This document shows, piece by piece, positions 25,429-33,806 of a DNA stretch of 64,000 nucleotides (the first letter of the stretch is position 1; each line of letters opens with the position of its first letter). The stretch is from Reyranella sp. (lineage in GTDB: Bacteria; Pseudomonadota; Alphaproteobacteria; Reyranellales; Reyranellaceae): contig NZ_JAUSBN010000035.1 of the NCBI RefSeq assembly GCF_030651995.1, positions 1 through 64,000 of the forward strand. Reading direction: 5' to 3'. The notes under the pieces were generated by a model. The model saw only the letters and a program-made list of their open reading frames with translations. It was not told where the DNA came from and ran no database searches. A program made the translations under genes and the position numbers.

Positions 25429-25725
25429 TTATCGGGTTTGGGTGACGTTACCGGAAGTGTCGACGGTTACGGCCTCCTCGGCATCGTTCTTGGTGGCGAT
25501 GGCCTGCCAGGAGCCGTCGTCCCTGCGCTTGAGATCCTTGATGTTCGTATACCCGCTGGCCTCGATCTGCGTCCGTGCCGAGGTGGCTGTCTGGGGCGCA
25601 CTGCCGGGCATCCCGGCCGGCGGTACCGCCGGCGTCGTCGAGGATCCGGTGGTCGGCGGCATCTGTGCCACCGCAATCGACGAGATGGTGACAAGTACGG
25701 CAGCAACAGGCAGGACGAGCTTCAC
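25429..25725 (-). CDS. Small secreted PepSY-like protein
   Basis: A 98-aa exported protein. Signal peptide ends near VAQ (residue 21); a Thr/Pro/Gly-rich linker follows, then ARTQIEASGYTNIKDLKRRDDGSWQAIATKND and a short beta end with DTSGNVTQTR. I place the start at the GTG at 25725 because AAAGGAG is eight bases upstream; a GTG at 25734 would be only one base from the site. It shares the GYxxxxxLxxxxDGSWxA core with 15947-16321. Function unknown; PepSY-like domains often bind peptides or inhibit proteases. Confidence 0.78.
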   Translation of the reverse strand: MKLVLPVAAVLVTISSIAVAQMPPTTGSSTTPAVPPAGMPGSAPQTATSARTQIEASGYTNIKDLKRRDDGSWQAIATKNDAEEAVTVDTSGNVTQTR

Positions 25726-25895
25726 GGGGGACACTCCTTTTCGCGAATGTCCAAGGTTAATGCGGGAGGGCCCCTAACGTTGCTCCGGCGCCTCGGTTCG
25801 CCCGCTGCAGCGACATCGTTCGGCCGCATGCGCGGGCAACCGTACATCGTCGATCGCGTTCCATTTCCACGGCCAAGGCCGTCGAAGGGGGTCCC

Positions 25896-26465
25896 GTGAG
25901 AGTTCTTCCAGCGCTTGTTTCGTCAGTCCTGATGTTTACGGTCGTGCCCTCCATGGCGCAGCAAGTCGCTCTTGCGCCGGGAAAGTCCGATTGCGCCACC
26001 GATGAGCCCGATTCGGTCCAGATCAGCTGGAACTCGCCGTGCGAGGAAGGGAGCTGGCTTCTGGAGCCAGGGGTCGGTTGCCGGATGTGGGATTGGCATC
26101 CCGACAGGCAGGACAGGGCCATCTGGAGTGGGGCGTGCCATTCCACGCAGAAGGAAGGGAACGGCGTTGTTCAGTGGACTGAGCATGGCCGGCCGATCGA
26201 TCGTTTCGAGGGCACTTACCGCAATGGACGTCGCGAGGGTTCGGGTCGGTACACCTGGAATGAGAGCGACCGCTTTGAAGGTTCCTACCTCAACGACCGG
26301 CCAAATGGTTTTGGAACGGTGACATTGGCCGGGACCACCCTGTCAGGTGAGTGGCGCAATGGCTGCCTGAAGGTAGGCCGCAAGACGGTGGCGGTCGGCG
26401 TTCCGCTGGCTAGCTGCGACGAAGAACCGGAATACACGGTAGAGGCGGCGCGGCTGTCGAACTAG
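25896..26465 (+). CDS. Secreted MORN-repeat protein
   Basis: A 189-aa protein with a signal peptide (MRVLPALVSSVLMFTVVPSMA). A cysteine-containing region with SWNSPCEEGSWLLEPGVGCRMWDWHP precedes two to three MORN-type repeats: RFEGTYRNGRREGSGRYTW, RFEGSYLNDRPNGFGTVTL and LSGEWRNGCLK. MORN sheets usually bind lipids or act as scaffolds; in bacteria their function is mostly unknown. GTG start at 25896 with GAAGGGGG upstream. The four cysteines suggest periplasmic disulfides. It converges with the chrA pair, overlapping by 4 bp. Confidence 0.8.
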   Translation: MRVLPALVSSVLMFTVVPSMAQQVALAPGKSDCATDEPDSVQISWNSPCEEGSWLLEPGVGCRMWDWHPDRQDRAIWSGACHSTQKEGNGVVQWTEHGRPIDRFEGTYRNGRREGSGRYTWNESDRFEGSYLNDRPNGFGTVTLAGTTLSGEWRNGCLKVGRKTVAVGVPLASCDEEPEYTVEAARLSN

Positions 26466-26995
26466 GCGATGTTGAAATAGTGCAGCGCCATCCCGATCAG
26501 GCCCGAGGCCACGACGGGATAGGCGGGATTGATCTTGGTCCGCCACAACAGCAGGAAAACCGCCAGCGCGATGACGCCGAAGAAGAACTGCGTGATGGCG
26601 CCGCGCCCCATGATGATCGCGCCGGCGAGGACAAGGCCCACCGCCACGGAGCCCAGACCGGTCTGGATTGCGGGCCGCCAGCGCCAGGTCGCCAGATGGG
26701 TCCACAGGCGGCCGATGAAGAAGGTCAGCAGGCCGGTCGGCAGGAAGAAGGCGACGAGCGCCACGAGCGCGCCCGGAATGTGAGCGACGGTGACGCCGAT
26801 CGAGGCGACCATCATCATGTTCGGTCCCGGCGCAAGCTGTCCCAGGCTGTAAAAATGCAGCAGTTCCGGAAACGTCACCCAGTGATAGGTGTCGACCGTG
26901 AGTTCCTTCATCTCGGGAAAGGCGGCCATGCCTCCCCCGATCGTCAGGAGCGACAGGTAGGCGAAGACACCGGCAAGGTCCCAGAGCTGCTTCAC
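26462..26995 (-). CDS. chrA: ChrA-type chromate transporter, second half-protein
   Basis: A 177-aa membrane protein equal to one CHR domain: LAGVFAYLSLLTIGGGMAAFPEM, ELLHFYSLGQLAPGPNMMMVASIG and the Pro-containing helix FFLPTGLLTFF. Many ChrA proteins are single chains of about 400 aa with two CHR domains; here the halves are separate genes. GTG at 26995 overlaps the stop of the first half (GTGA), so the two are made together and likely form a heterodimer of opposite topology. Likely exports chromate or another oxyanion. Confidence 0.9.
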   Translation of the reverse strand: MKQLWDLAGVFAYLSLLTIGGGMAAFPEMKELTVDTYHWVTFPELLHFYSLGQLAPGPNMMMVASIGVTVAHIPGALVALVAFFLPTGLLTFFIGRLWTHLATWRWRPAIQTGLGSVAVGLVLAGAIIMGRGAITQFFFGVIALAVFLLLWRTKINPAYPVVASGLIGMALHYFNIA

Positions 26996-27558
26996 GGGAC
27001 GTCCTTGTCGCGCGGCCGGTGCCACCAGATGGCCACGATCCCGGCCACGATCAGCGCATACGGGACTGGCACCTTGAAGAAGGCGACCGCCACGGCGGTG
27101 GCCGCGACGAACACGTAGTCGGCAAAGGTCTTCAGCGTCTTGGCACCGAGCTGGACCAGGACGACCAGGATGAGGCCCACTGCACCCGCCGCGATCCCGT
27201 GAAGGAACGCCTTGGACCAGGGACCGTCGCCGCCGGCGCCATAGAGGAAACCGGCAGCAATCATGAGACTGGCGCCGGGCAGGCACATGCCCAACGTCGC
27301 GACGAGGGCGCCCATGCCGCCGCGAAGACGGTCGCCCACCAGGATCGACATGTTGGTGGCGTTGAGGCCGGGCAGCGTCTGGCTGATCGAGAGCAGCTCG
27401 ACGAAGGTCACGTCGTCCAGCCAGCGCTGGCGCACGACCAGGCCGGTACGCAGATAGGCGACCACGCCGCCGCCGATGCTCGTCGCGCCCATGACAAGAA
27501 AGACCCAGAAAAGCTTTCCGAGGGACGGTTTCGATAGGCTGGTGTCGGCGTCGCTCAT
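26992..27558 (-). CDS. chrA: ChrA-type chromate transporter, first half-protein
   Basis: A 188-aa single CHR-domain protein: LFWVFLVMGATSIGGGVVAYLRT, then FVELLSISQTLPGLNATNMSILVGDRLRG and GMCLPGASLMIAAGFLYG. This is the partner of 26462-26995. ATG at 27558 lies 4 bp inside the end of the CYTH-like gene, so all three genes form one leftward, translationally coupled operon. The two halves differ well beyond recent duplication, as is normal for this family. Confidence 0.9.
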   Translation of the reverse strand: MSDADTSLSKPSLGKLFWVFLVMGATSIGGGVVAYLRTGLVVRQRWLDDVTFVELLSISQTLPGLNATNMSILVGDRLRGGMGALVATLGMCLPGASLMIAAGFLYGAGGDGPWSKAFLHGIAAGAVGLILVVLVQLGAKTLKTFADYVFVAATAVAVAFFKVPVPYALIVAGIVAIWWHRPRDKDVP

Positions 27559-28505
27559 TCGTGGGCTTGCGGCGGATTGCCCTTCAGACGATAGACAGCG
27601 CCGGTCTTGGTCGTGGTCAGCGCCAGCCAGTCCGCGGCCACCTGCTGGAGCTCCAGGAAGAAGCGCTCGCAGTGGTTCAGGGCCTTGTGCTTGATGTCGT
27701 CGGGGCCCGCGAACTTCAGTTGGAAGGCAAATTCGCCGACGAAAGAGTGATGGTCGCCGCGCGCGCGCCACAGGCCCAGATTGGCCGTCGCGGCCGTGTG
27801 ATGGCCGAAGTCGAGCAGGCAGATATCCTGCAACAGTTCCTCGACGATCGTCTGATTCACGAGGGAGACGTTGTTTGGGCCGTCGCACGAGATCGCGCCC
27901 AGCGTCGGGAAGATCTGCGTGAGCTCCGGCAGCGACATGTTGCCGAGCGACGACATCACGATCCGGGCCGCCTGGGGGGCCTGGCTGAGGCCGAACTCGA
28001 CGTTGTGCGACAGCAGACGCCGGACGCCGCCGAGCCTCTCCTTGAGCGGCATCACCTCGAGCTTGAACTTGATCTTGTACCTGCCGTCGATGCGCGGCCG
28101 CACGTCGAGGGCCTGGGCCTTTGCCATGTTGTCGCTGCGGTACTTGAAGACGATCTCGGGATCGCCGATCGGAAAGCCGTCCTCGTAGGCGATCCGGCGG
28201 CGCACGATGAAGTTGTTGTTGTAGAGGTGATAGCCGCCGGTATCGAGAAACAGGACCTCGCGCACCTCGGGCCGCTGCTGGGACTTGGGGGTGTGCTGGT
28301 AGCCGACGCCCGTTGTCGCCGCAGCGCGCTGGACCAGGGCAGCGAACTCCTTGAACACATGGGCCGACGTGAAGCGGTCGGGCTTGAGGATCAGCTTGCA
28401 CTGCAGATACTGGATTTCGTCGCAGCGGCGGCCATCGGCATAGGTTGTGGCCTGGCGATCGGCAAGCCACTGCGCGATCTGCCCATCATCCTGATGTGAG
28501 TGCAT
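27555..28505 (-). CDS. Unrecognised protein with CYTH/triphosphate-tunnel-like features
   Basis: A 316-aa soluble protein I cannot name. Its order of motifs recalls the CYTH tunnel fold: an early alternating strand QCKLILKPDRF, a helix, then VLFLDTGGYHLYNNNFIVRRRIAYEDG (like YFDT...L...G..LRxR), EIVFKYRS and KIKFKLEVMP. Such enzymes hydrolyse or synthesise polyphosphate-type substrates with acidic and basic residues lining a barrel. GGGAGAG precedes the ATG at 28505, and the stop overlaps chrA by 4 bp, so it is the first gene of the chrA operon. The fold call is an inference from pattern only. Confidence 0.55.
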   Translation of the reverse strand: MHSHQDDGQIAQWLADRQATTYADGRRCDEIQYLQCKLILKPDRFTSAHVFKEFAALVQRAAATTGVGYQHTPKSQQRPEVREVLFLDTGGYHLYNNNFIVRRRIAYEDGFPIGDPEIVFKYRSDNMAKAQALDVRPRIDGRYKIKFKLEVMPLKERLGGVRRLLSHNVEFGLSQAPQAARIVMSSLGNMSLPELTQIFPTLGAISCDGPNNVSLVNQTIVEELLQDICLLDFGHHTAATANLGLWRARGDHHSFVGEFAFQLKFAGPDDIKHKALNHCERFFLELQQVAADWLALTTTKTGAVYRLKGNPPQAHE

Positions 28506-28536
28506 TGTCTCTCCCTGACGATAGCGTAGCGCCGGC

Positions 28537-28830
28537 CTATGGCGCTGTCATCTGGGCCGATTGGGTCGCCTTGCCATAGGTATCGACCTTGCCGTCGGTG
28601 AAGCAGACGTAATAGCGGTCGGACATCGACCAGGGCGTCCGGCTCCAGAAGTCCCTGAGCACCGTGTAGTAGGCACAATCCTTGCCCGGCGAATGGGTCG
28701 ATGCTTCGGGCGGCCCCATCACCGCTCGCACCTGCTCGCGATCCATTCCTGCCTGGAGACGCTCGACATTGTCGCCGTGCACGCAACCGGCCACCAGGAG
28801 GGCGGCAAGCAGGTGGGGCAGATTCTTCAT
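28537..28830 (-). CDS. Small SmpA/OmlA (BamE-like) lipoprotein
   Basis: A 97-aa lipoprotein. The lipobox LVAGC puts the lipid on Cys16; after that comes a compact domain RLQAGMDREQVRAVMGPPEAS...YYTVL..., DRYYVCFTDGKVDTYGKA, matching the SmpA/OmlA pattern (LxxGMxxxxVxxxxGxP). Two further cysteines may pair. AGGAGAAAGCC precedes the ATG at 28830. A 6-bp stem (AGCGCC/GGCGCT, 28528-28546) spans the stop codon and could end the message, but it has no T-run. Likely an outer-membrane-associated accessory protein. Confidence 0.82.
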   Translation of the reverse strand: MKNLPHLLAALLVAGCVHGDNVERLQAGMDREQVRAVMGPPEASTHSPGKDCAYYTVLRDFWSRTPWSMSDRYYVCFTDGKVDTYGKATQSAQMTAP

Positions 28831-28911
28831 GGCTTTCTCCTGTGATTAGTAGGGTTGGGCCTCGCCACCAACAATTGTCGTGCAGGCGCCTGACTGGCGC
28901 AATTCCGAACG

Positions 28912-30141
28912 ATGCGGTACGTCCGCAGGATGCAAGACCACCCCAGATTTGTCGCGCCGGGCCTCCCGGCTTCGCTGAGCGGCGCCACCGCCGGCATGGC
29001 CGAGACTCCCATTTCCGAAGTGGCGATGACCGTGTTCGGGGACCCCGACGTGGTGCCCCTGTGGTTCGGCGAAAGCGATCTCGTGACGCCGGACTTCGTG
29101 CGCGACGCGGCGGCCAGGGGCCTGCAGGCGGGCGAGACGTTCTATACGTGGCAGCGGGGCATCCCCGAGCTGCGCAGTGCGCTGTCGGCCTATACCGAGC
29201 GGCTCTATCGCATCAAGTGTCCGGTGGAGCGCCTCACGGTGACGACCGGCGGCATGCAGGCCATCCTGCTGACCTGCCAGCTCCTGCTGGATCCCGGCGA
29301 CAATATCGTGATCGTCTCGCCGATCTGGCCGAACATCACGTCGGCGACGAAGCTGGTAGGGGGCGTTCCGAAATACGTCGCCCTCGACCGCACGCCGACC
29401 GGCGGCTGGAAGCTCGACCTGCAGAAGGTCTTCGATGCCGTCGATAGCCGCACGCGCGCGATCTTCGTCAACTCGCCGGGCAATCCCACGGGCTGGACGA
29501 TGTCCTCCGAGGAGCAGGCAGCGCTGCTCGAGTTCGCGAGGAAACGCGGCGTCTGGATCATGGCCGATGAGGTCTATGCCCGCCTGATCTACACGAAGCG
29601 GCCCGACGGCCGGCAGGTGGCGCCGTCGTTCCTCGAACTGGCCGGGCCGGACGATCCGGTCATCGTTCTCAACAGTTTCTCCAAGCCGTGGGCCATGACG
29701 GGCTGGCGCCTGGGCTGGCTCACCCATCCGGCGGCGCTGGGCGACCAGTTCGCCAAGCTGGTCCAGATCAACACCTCGGGCGTTCCCGCCTTCCTGCAGA
29801 AGGGCGCGGTCGCCGCGCTGGAGCAGGGGGACGATTTCGTCCACGAGATGGTCGAGCGCTGCCGCGCCGGCGGCGAACTGGTGTTCCAGCGGCTCTCCGC
29901 GCTGCCCAAGGTGAAGATCGCGCGGCCGGACGCGGCGTTCTACGCCTTCTTCTCGGTCGAGGGCGTCAGCGACACGCTGGCCTTCTGCAAGACGATGGCG
30001 AAGCAGTACAAGGTGGGCCTGGCGCCCGGCGAGGCCTTCGGGCCGGGCGGGCAGGGCAATGTCCGCCTGTGCTTCGCGTCGAGCGCGGCTCGACTGAGCA
30101 AGGGCCTCGATCGCATCGAAGCGGCGGTCAAGGCGTTGTGA
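28912..30141 (+). CDS. PLP-dependent aminotransferase, class I/II (aspartate aminotransferase-like)
   Basis: A 409-aa fold-type I aminotransferase. PLP lysine K258 in NSFSKPWAMTGWRLGW, D219 in MADEVY, the N191-P-T-G motif and the substrate arginine region near the C-terminus (NVRLCFASS) are all present. It is cytoplasmic and transfers amino groups between an amino acid and a 2-oxo acid; the exact substrate is unclear. Two start candidates: ATG 28912, or ATG 28930 six codons later; neither has a strong ribosome site. It ends 7 bp before the ABC-2 ATPase gene, possibly the same transcript. Confidence 0.92.
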   Translation: MRYVRRMQDHPRFVAPGLPASLSGATAGMAETPISEVAMTVFGDPDVVPLWFGESDLVTPDFVRDAAARGLQAGETFYTWQRGIPELRSALSAYTERLYRIKCPVERLTVTTGGMQAILLTCQLLLDPGDNIVIVSPIWPNITSATKLVGGVPKYVALDRTPTGGWKLDLQKVFDAVDSRTRAIFVNSPGNPTGWTMSSEEQAALLEFARKRGVWIMADEVYARLIYTKRPDGRQVAPSFLELAGPDDPVIVLNSFSKPWAMTGWRLGWLTHPAALGDQFAKLVQINTSGVPAFLQKGAVAALEQGDDFVHEMVERCRAGGELVFQRLSALPKVKIARPDAAFYAFFSVEGVSDTLAFCKTMAKQYKVGLAPGEAFGPGGQGNVRLCFASSAARLSKGLDRIEAAVKAL

Positions 30142-30148
30142 TGCCGGC

Positions 30149-30922
30149 ATGCCCGCACCTCCCTCCATCGTGGTCCAGCACCTGCGCAAGGTGTATGGCG
30201 AGATCGTCGCCGTCGATGATCTGAGCTTCTCGGCGCCACGCGGCGCCGTGCTGGGGCTGCTCGGCGGCAATGGCGCGGGCAAGACGACGACCATCGCCAT
30301 GCTGCTCGGCCTGCTAGAGCCGACGGCCGGCAGCATCGAGATCCTCGGCATCGACATGCTGCGGCGACGCTATGCGGCGCTGCCGCGCATGAACTTCTCC
30401 TCGCCCTATGTCGACCTGCCGCACCGGCTGACGGTGCGCCAGAACCTGCAGTTCTATGGCCGGCTCTATGGCGTGAAGGACCTGCGGCACCGCATCGAGG
30501 AGATCGCCGAGCACATGCAGGTCTCCGCGTTCCTCGACCGCCCCGCGGGCAAGCTCTCGGCCGGCCAGAAGACGCGCGTGGCGCTGGCCAAGGCGCTGAT
30601 CAACCGGCCCGAGGTGCTGCTGCTTGACGAGCCGACCGCCTCGCTCGATCCCGACACCGCCGACTGGGTGCGCGGCTACCTCGAGACCTATCAGCGCGAA
30701 ACCCGCGCCACGATCCTGCTCGCCTCCCACAACATGGCGGAGGTCGAACGGCTGTGCGACGACGTGATCCTGCTGCAGGCGGGCAGGGTCTTCGAGCGCG
30801 GCAGCCCCCGTGAGCTGCTCGACCGGTTCGGCCGCGAGGACATGGAGGAGGTGTTCCTCGACATGGCGCGCGGCCGGGGCCGCGGGCTCGACGCGCTGAA
30901 GCCTGAAGGAAGCAAGCCATGA
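30149..30922 (+). CDS. ABC-2 type exporter ATP-binding protein
   Basis: A 257-aa ATPase: Walker A GGNGAGKTT (39-47), Q-loop replaced by PRMNFSSPYVDLPHRLTVRQN, signature LSAGQKTR, Walker B VLLLDEPTASLDPD and switch LLASHNMAEVERL. The missing classic glutamine in the Q-loop segment (N in its place) is a mild oddity seen in some ABC-2 members. The last 4 bp overlap the permease start (ATGA). Works with 30919-31716 to export a lipid, polysaccharide or drug-like molecule; substrate unknown. Confidence 0.93.
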   Translation: MPAPPSIVVQHLRKVYGEIVAVDDLSFSAPRGAVLGLLGGNGAGKTTTIAMLLGLLEPTAGSIEILGIDMLRRRYAALPRMNFSSPYVDLPHRLTVRQNLQFYGRLYGVKDLRHRIEEIAEHMQVSAFLDRPAGKLSAGQKTRVALAKALINRPEVLLLDEPTASLDPDTADWVRGYLETYQRETRATILLASHNMAEVERLCDDVILLQAGRVFERGSPRELLDRFGREDMEEVFLDMARGRGRGLDALKPEGSKP

Positions 30923-31716
30923 GCGGCTCGCTCCAGCGCATCTACGCCCTCGTGCTGCGCCACATCTATCTCTGGCGCAGCTCGGTGATGCGCCTGGTCG
31001 ATTCGATCTATTGGCCGGCCGTGCAGATGGTGATGTGGGGCTTCATGACCCAGTACCTGCTGCCGCAGGCCTCGTTCGTGGCGCAGGCCGCCGGCGTGCT
31101 TCTGTCAGGGTTGCTGCTGTGGGAGGTGGTGGTCCGCGGCAACCTCTCGCTCTCGATCGCCTTCCTGGAGGAGATCTGGTCGCGCAACCTCGGCCATCTC
31201 TTCGTCAGTCCCATCCGCTCCTGGGAACTGGCCGCCGGCATCATCATCGCGTCGCTGCTGCGTACCCTCCTGGGCATGATCCCGGTGTCGCTGATGGCCT
31301 GGGCGTTCTTCGGCTATTCGATCTACACGCTCGGCCTGCCGCTGCTCGCCTTCTTCGTGATCCTGCAGATGTTCTCCTGGTCGATCGGGCTCGCCATGTC
31401 GGGCCTGGTGATGCGGGTGGGGCAGAGCGCCGAGAGCTTCGCCTGGGCGGCCGTGTTCGTGCTGATGCCGGTGAGCGGGGTCTACTATCCCATCTCGGTG
31501 CTGCCGCACTGGCTGCAGGTCATCGCCTGGGGATTGCCGCCGGCCTACATCTTCGAGGGCATGCGCTCGATCATGCTGGAGAAGACGGTGCATTGGGACA
31601 TGCTGGCGGTCGCCTTCGGGCTGTCGGCCGTCTATCTGGTGATCGGCTTCCAGGTGTTCCAGTGGTTCTTCCGCTCCTCGCGCCGGGCCGGTTCACTCCT
31701 CGGTCAGGGTGAGTAG
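30919..31716 (+). CDS. ABC-2 type exporter permease
   Basis: A 265-aa membrane protein with six predicted helices. The first helices hold IYWPAVQMVMWGFMTQYLL; the amphipathic segment NLGHLFVSPIRSWELAAGIIIASLLRTLLG is the ABC-2 (NodJ/DrrB-like) hallmark, and MPVSGVYYPISVLPHWLQVIAWGLPPAYIFEGMR is the second. Translationally coupled to the ATPase gene. Substrate not predictable from the sequence. Confidence 0.93.
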   Translation: MSGSLQRIYALVLRHIYLWRSSVMRLVDSIYWPAVQMVMWGFMTQYLLPQASFVAQAAGVLLSGLLLWEVVVRGNLSLSIAFLEEIWSRNLGHLFVSPIRSWELAAGIIIASLLRTLLGMIPVSLMAWAFFGYSIYTLGLPLLAFFVILQMFSWSIGLAMSGLVMRVGQSAESFAWAAVFVLMPVSGVYYPISVLPHWLQVIAWGLPPAYIFEGMRSIMLEKTVHWDMLAVAFGLSAVYLVIGFQVFQWFFRSSRRAGSLLGQGE

Positions 31717-31742
31717 AATAGGCCCGTTTCCGGAGGTGAGTG

Positions 31743-32138
31743 ATGTTCAAGCATGTGATGGTTCCCGCTCTTCTTTCGCTCGCCGCCGCAGCGTGTTCGA
31801 CCGTCGACAAGTTGGGCAGCGAGCCCATCACGCCGCCCAAGCCGGTGCCGGCCTGGTCGAGCGTCTACACCGTCCCTTATGATTCGATGGTGACCTGCCT
31901 CGCGGCCCCGGCCGCCAGCGGCTTCGTGGTCAACATCGAGCCGTCTTCGGCGCCGGGCACGACGACGGTCCTGTACGTGCCGCAGAGCGCCCCGCAGGCG
32001 GAGTCGCGCTACGTCGTGAAGCGTGTGCCCGACGGCACGATCCAGGTCGACTGGATCCGCGTCGGCACGGTGGGCGGTCTCGACTGGCTCGATGTCCAGG
32101 CTCGGCAGCGCGCCAATCGCTGCGGCGGAATCAGCTAG
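31743..32138 (+). CDS. Small lipoprotein of unknown function
   Basis: A 131-aa lipoprotein with Cys18 in LAAAACST as the lipid site. The mature part is TPPKPVPAWSSVYTVPYDSMVTCLAAPAASGF..., with a later beta-rich part ending in RQRANRCGGIS; two cysteines may pair. I know no family. ATG at 31743 is preferred because GGAGG is six bases upstream; a GTG one codon earlier is too close. Its TAG abuts the stop of the convergent mepA gene. Confidence 0.75.
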   Translation: MFKHVMVPALLSLAAAACSTVDKLGSEPITPPKPVPAWSSVYTVPYDSMVTCLAAPAASGFVVNIEPSSAPGTTTVLYVPQSAPQAESRYVVKRVPDGTIQVDWIRVGTVGGLDWLDVQARQRANRCGGIS

Positions 32139-32966
32139 CTAGCGTGCATTCAGGACGGCGGCGCAGGCTGCCGGCAGCTTGGGCCGGTAGGGCTTGGGCG
32201 GTGTGGTCGGGGGCACCAGCGGCGCCTTGCGGAACCACGATTCGAGCGCTTCGCCGCAACCGTCATCTTGCGCATAGTCGGCCTGCGGCTGGCACTGAGG
32301 ATTGCCCGGCGGGCAATAGAGGCGGATGTGAAAATGAGAGTCGTGCCCATACCAGGGCACGAGCTTGCGCAGCCAGGAGCGGTCGCCGCCGGTGGTCTGG
32401 CAGAGCCGCTGCTTGATCCATTTGTTCACGAAGATGCGGTCGAGATTGGGCATCTGCGCCGCCGTCCGGAGCAGCAGTACATGCTGCTCGTTGAAGACCG
32501 CATCGTCGATGCCGCTGTCGTCGGCCTTCACCAGCGAACGCAGGCGGGGATTCTCGCGATCGCCCGGCGCGCGGCGCGCGCCGGGCTGGCGTTCGAACCA
32601 GATGTCGACGTCGAGGCCGTTCTGGTGACTGGCGTGGCCGAAGGAGGCGGGACCGCCGCGCGGCTGGCCGATATCGCCGATGTAGAGATGGGGCTGGCCA
32701 ACGGCCCGCATTTTTTCCGACAGGATCCTGATGAAGTCGATGGTGACGGGCTGGCCCCAGTAACGGTTGCGGCTGACCCGGATGGCCTCGTAGCCCGGAC
32801 CCTCCAGCGGCAGCGCCTGCGCGCCCTGCAGGCAGCCCGCGGTATAGAAGCCGATCGACTGCGTCGGACCGGGTGCGGGCGTCTGGACCGTGGCCCAGTC
32901 GTCGGCGCGGGCGGCGTTTGCCAGAAGAAGGAGACCCGCGAGCAGCGGAACCACGAAGCGCATCAT
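32139..32966 (-). CDS. mepA: Penicillin-insensitive murein endopeptidase MepA
   Basis: A 275-aa periplasmic LAS-type metallopeptidase that cuts the D-Ala-mDAP cross-link in peptidoglycan. Signal peptide ends near residue 21 (ANAARA). Zinc and catalytic residues are in H111-ASH114-QNGLDVD121 and in WYGH208-DSH211-FH213; the SRNRYWGQP and IGDIGQPRGGPASFGHASH blocks match the family. Six or more cysteines, as in the family's disulfide pattern. ATG at 32966 (a second ATG follows directly). Upstream it is divergent, with 37 bp, from the crotonase-fold gene. Confidence 0.94.
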   Translation of the reverse strand: MMRFVVPLLAGLLLLANAARADDWATVQTPAPGPTQSIGFYTAGCLQGAQALPLEGPGYEAIRVSRNRYWGQPVTIDFIRILSEKMRAVGQPHLYIGDIGQPRGGPASFGHASHQNGLDVDIWFERQPGARRAPGDRENPRLRSLVKADDSGIDDAVFNEQHVLLLRTAAQMPNLDRIFVNKWIKQRLCQTTGGDRSWLRKLVPWYGHDSHFHIRLYCPPGNPQCQPQADYAQDDGCGEALESWFRKAPLVPPTTPPKPYRPKLPAACAAVLNAR

Positions 32967-33003
32967 CTTGTTGGCACGATAGTCGCTCGCTAAGACTTTG
33001 CCC

Positions 33004-33804
33004 ATGACGGACTACGAGTTCCTCGAGATCGACCGCCAGGGCGCTGTTACCTTGCTGACCCTGAACCGGCCGCAGCGGCGCAATGCGCTGACGCACCGCA
33101 TGATGCTGGAGTTGGAGGACGCCTTCGTCGGCATCGGCAACGATGCGGCTTGCCGCGCGCTGGTCCTTCGGGGCGCAGGCGGGCACTTCTGCGCCGGGGG
33201 CGATCTCGACACGATGGCCGACCTGCCCCCCGTGCCGCCGGGCGGCACGGATCCGCTGCTCCCGACCTATCGCCAGTTCGGCAATGCGCTGCTGGCCCTG
33301 GAGACTCTGCCGCAAGCCACCATCGCCGTCGTCGAGGGGTCGGCGGTCGGGGCGGGGTTCGGCATGGCCTGCTGTTCGGACGTCGTGATCCTGCGTGAAG
33401 ACGCCCGCTTCGGCATTCCCGAACCCCGGGTGGGCTTCATCCCCTCGCAGATCATTCCGTTCCTGGTTCGGCGGCTCGGAGAGGGGCCGGTGCGCGACCT
33501 CGCCGTGACCGGTCGTGTGATCGGTGCCGCCGAGGCCTACCGGCTCGGGATCGGGCGCCATCTCTGCGCGACCGGTGCCGAGGTCGAGGCGACGCTGGAA
33601 ACCCTGCTGGATGACGTTCTGAGGATGGAGCCCAAGGCGCTGGCCGTGGCCAAGCGGCTGGTGCTGTCCTGCTCGAAGAAGGATGATCTCGACGTGCTCG
33701 ACGAGGCGGCGGCAAGTCTGGTCGGCCTGCTGCGCCAACCGGAGGCGGCCGAAGGTATCCGGCATTTCATGGCGAAGACCACGCCGTCGTGGGCCAGGAG
33801 GTAG
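33004..33804 (+). CDS. Enoyl-CoA hydratase/isomerase (crotonase) family protein
   Basis: A 266-aa crotonase-fold protein. Oxyanion-hole block GGHFCAGGDL and GSAVGAGFGMACCSD are visible; the downstream glutamate is kept in FGIPEPRVGF. The upstream glutamate of classical hydratases (GGxxE) is replaced (GAGFGMACCSD), so a plain hydratase role is doubtful; isomerase or another CoA reaction is possible. ATG at 33004 follows TTGCCC with no strong ribosome site. It ends two bases before the dioxygenase start, whose AGGAGG lies inside this gene's last codons, so the two are co-transcribed. Confidence 0.88.
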   Translation: MTDYEFLEIDRQGAVTLLTLNRPQRRNALTHRMMLELEDAFVGIGNDAACRALVLRGAGGHFCAGGDLDTMADLPPVPPGGTDPLLPTYRQFGNALLALETLPQATIAVVEGSAVGAGFGMACCSDVVILREDARFGIPEPRVGFIPSQIIPFLVRRLGEGPVRDLAVTGRVIGAAEAYRLGIGRHLCATGAEVEATLETLLDDVLRMEPKALAVAKRLVLSCSKKDDLDVLDEAAASLVGLLRQPEAAEGIRHFMAKTTPSWARR

Positions 33805-33806
33805 AC

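Noticed and set aside
26462..27558. A frameshift splitting a single ChrA gene
   Set aside because: The two halves are each a full CHR domain with their own start, and the overlap is a normal GTGA stop/start. Half-size pairs are a known arrangement.
28528..28546. AGCGCC/GGCGCT hairpin at the end of the SmpA-like gene as a terminator
   Set aside because: The stem is only 6 bp and no T-run follows in the transcribed direction, so I mention it only under the gene.
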